Source: Epiperipatus broadwayi (Eukaryota; Onychophora; Udeonychophora; Euonychophora; Peripatidae). Taken from it: DNA of 64,000 bases. Shown here one piece after another: positions 62,255 to 64,000 of the stretch. A model generated the notes under the pieces. That model did not search any database, was not told the DNA's origin, and saw only the letters and a program-made list of their open reading frames with translations. The first letter of the stretch is position 1. The number at the start of each line of letters is the position of its first letter. The stretch spans positions 1,198,511 to 1,262,510 of the forward strand of contig JAQFVV010006309.1 in NCBI GenBank assembly GCA_028023455.1, written 5' to 3'. Made by a program: the position numbers and the translations under genes.

Positions 62255-62681
62255 ATATTCACATGACCCACCACTCTCCACACTATCTCATAACACTGAT
62301 ACACTTGAACACATATATGTTGAAAAGATAAATAATCACCAATATGCGTATTTCATGCTAAACCAGCAACCATCAGTTGGTCCAGATTACCATCTGTACA
62401 CATATATGCTATAAGTGCTCAGATATGTATTATGGTTGAAGAGTTGGAGTGTGGAGTAGTTTGAAGCCTGTCCATTAAAGTATGAGGATTGGCTATCTTA
62501 ATATATATCTGAGTGCTTATAGCATATATGTGTAGAGATGGTAATCTGGACCAACTGATGATTGCTGGTTTAGCATGAAATATGTATATTGGTGATTATT
62601 TATCTCTTTGACATATGTGTTCAAATGTATGTGTTATGAGATAGTGTGGAGAGTGGTGGGTTGTGTGAAAATCTGTGCTCA
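62255..62681. mobile_element. Repeat family B, head-to-head pair
   Basis: A plus copy (about 62,255-62,425) and a minus copy (about 62,508-62,681, ending GTGCTCA) share their sequence with 36,035-36,209 and face each other across about 80 nt. The left copy has lost its outer TGAGCAC end. The pair would fold into a long hairpin. Confidence 0.8.
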
Positions 62682-64000
62682 TATACTCTATATATTACAT
62701 ATATAAACACAGGTATATAATAAGCCTGTGTGTTTCAATTATATCAATATATTATAGATTATACAGCTGTAAAATAATTTTTGACAGCTTAAGTTATAAT
62801 ATTTTTAAGCTAAAATCAATGTTCATGCTAAAATATTAAAATTTAAATAGCTGTTAGATTAAAATGGTAAAGAATGCATTTTTAAGTTAACAATATTAAC
62901 TTATTCCTAATTTAACTGTTAAAATGTTTCAAAAAGCTCATATTAATTATTAAGGTTAAAAAAGCATATTCAAAACATAATTTAGTTTTGCTGGTAACAT
63001 AAATTAAATATATAATATTTTAGTTTATTTTAATTTTAACACATAATTTTCTAGTTAAATATTTAAAATTTATTTGTATAAAAAGTTTAATAAAATCAAT
63101 AATTAAAGATAGGATTTTAAAGCAATAGTTGAATGAATAAGTATTATATTTAATTTTAACATTATTTATTTTTTTAAATATTATCAAATATCTAATTTTA
63201 AAACACAATTTAAATATTCTATTCTGGGAAACTTATCTAGGGTAAAACAATGATAAATAAATGTAATGTAAATATCATAATGTAATATTTTGTTTATCAT
63301 GGTATCTGTAATTTTGAGTAATTATTTTATTGTACTAGGAAGTAAATTTGATTTTTGTTTGTCTAGACAAGATAAAATTGATTTATTTAAAAAACTGGAT
63401 AATTATTAATTAATTTTTAGTTGGTAACAAAACTAATCAGTGAAGAGATTATAGGTTAAAAGGTTAATTATAAGTATTATAAAATGGTCACATGACTACT
63501 ATAATTAAATGGAAATTACCTGACTACTATTTATATTTCTCACTTCAGTGGTTTAATTTATAGCAGTCATATTTTAAATTTTTAAGATATCATTATCATT
63601 AAATTTTATTATTTGTTAGCTTAAGTATGTTAAGCTAAACTTATATCTGATCACACTTGTCTGAATTTAAACTCCAAGAAACAAGTCTTTACACCTCAAA
63701 CAGCTTTATTGGTAATACCATTTAATTCTTATAATGTTTAAAATATTACCTTTCAAAATTTTTGTATTGTGAAATATCAAAAGTTATTCTATTATTATTA
63801 TTATAATGATGTAAAAGCTATTGTCAATTTCAAGGCCTATTTGAACATTTGCCTTAAATTTAAATTTGTCATAATATATTTAAAATTCTTAGCAGCAATA
63901 ATGATTTTATTAAAAATATTAATGATTTCCTGATATTTTATTTAAAACACTTGTTTCATATCAAATATTATCCAGAATTTACTTATTTCAAGTAAAGAGC
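62682..64000. other. AT-rich spacer to window end, nothing recognised
   Basis: The minus-strand frame at 63,020-63,208 is K/I/N-rich and likely spurious. No structured element was found. Confidence 0.45.

Overview
The window looks like nuclear DNA from a metazoan, probably an invertebrate. It is very AT-rich, and I see no operons, ribosome-binding sites, rRNA, tRNA genes or convincing multi-exon host gene. The recognisable content is mobile DNA: Penelope-like elements (PLEs), several non-LTR retrotransposon (LINE) families, tRNA-derived SINEs, TIR elements and tandem repeats. I cannot name the species. Long stretches are AT-rich spacer in which I see nothing.

Layout. 1-5.8 kb: spacer with a PLE-like inverted repeat (464-558), a 51-bp tandem repeat and a long AAT microsatellite. 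5.8-9.3 kb and 21.8-25.5 kb: two diverged direct copies of one 3.4-3.7 kb segment. The left copy carries a SINE with clear target-site duplication (TSD); the right copy keeps the empty site. 10-20.9 kb: coding-like islands and decayed LINE pieces. 25.6-26.7 kb: a 5'-truncated PLE with the RT YVDD motif, a GIY-YIG remnant and a hammerhead-like 3' motif. 27-36 kb: a SINE, islands of unknown origin, clusters of an inverted repeat family, nested TIR elements and a perfect 61-bp palindrome. 37.3-38.6 kb: a decayed LINE.

39.38-42.12 kb: the most striking structure. A 417-bp unit is repeated about three times on the minus strand and about three and a half times on the plus strand, head to head, between 16-bp TSDs. 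Each full unit carries a 42-nt type I hammerhead ribozyme-like fold (stems I, II and III, GAAA, cleavage dinucleotide UC), with one uniform departure from the core consensus. This fits a retrozyme, a non-autonomous element with a self-cleaving ribozyme, inserted by a PLE-type mechanism. PLE fragments lie beside it (42.3 kb) and elsewhere (25.6, 47.3 and 60.65 kb).

42-64 kb: PLE and SINE copies; a nearly complete but frameshifted APE-type LINE of the L1/Tx1 type (48.2-51.9 kb, minus strand) with endonuclease, RT and zf-RVT motifs; another repeat cluster; and a decayed LINE split by a 1,042-bp pogo/Tigger-like element with TA target duplication. The end is AT-rich spacer with a second TIR family in head-to-head form.

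Most elements are decayed and could not work alone. The 417-bp array is nearly identical copy to copy and appears recent. The likely partnership is PLE reverse transcriptase and endonuclease acting in trans on hammerhead-bearing RNA; that is inference.
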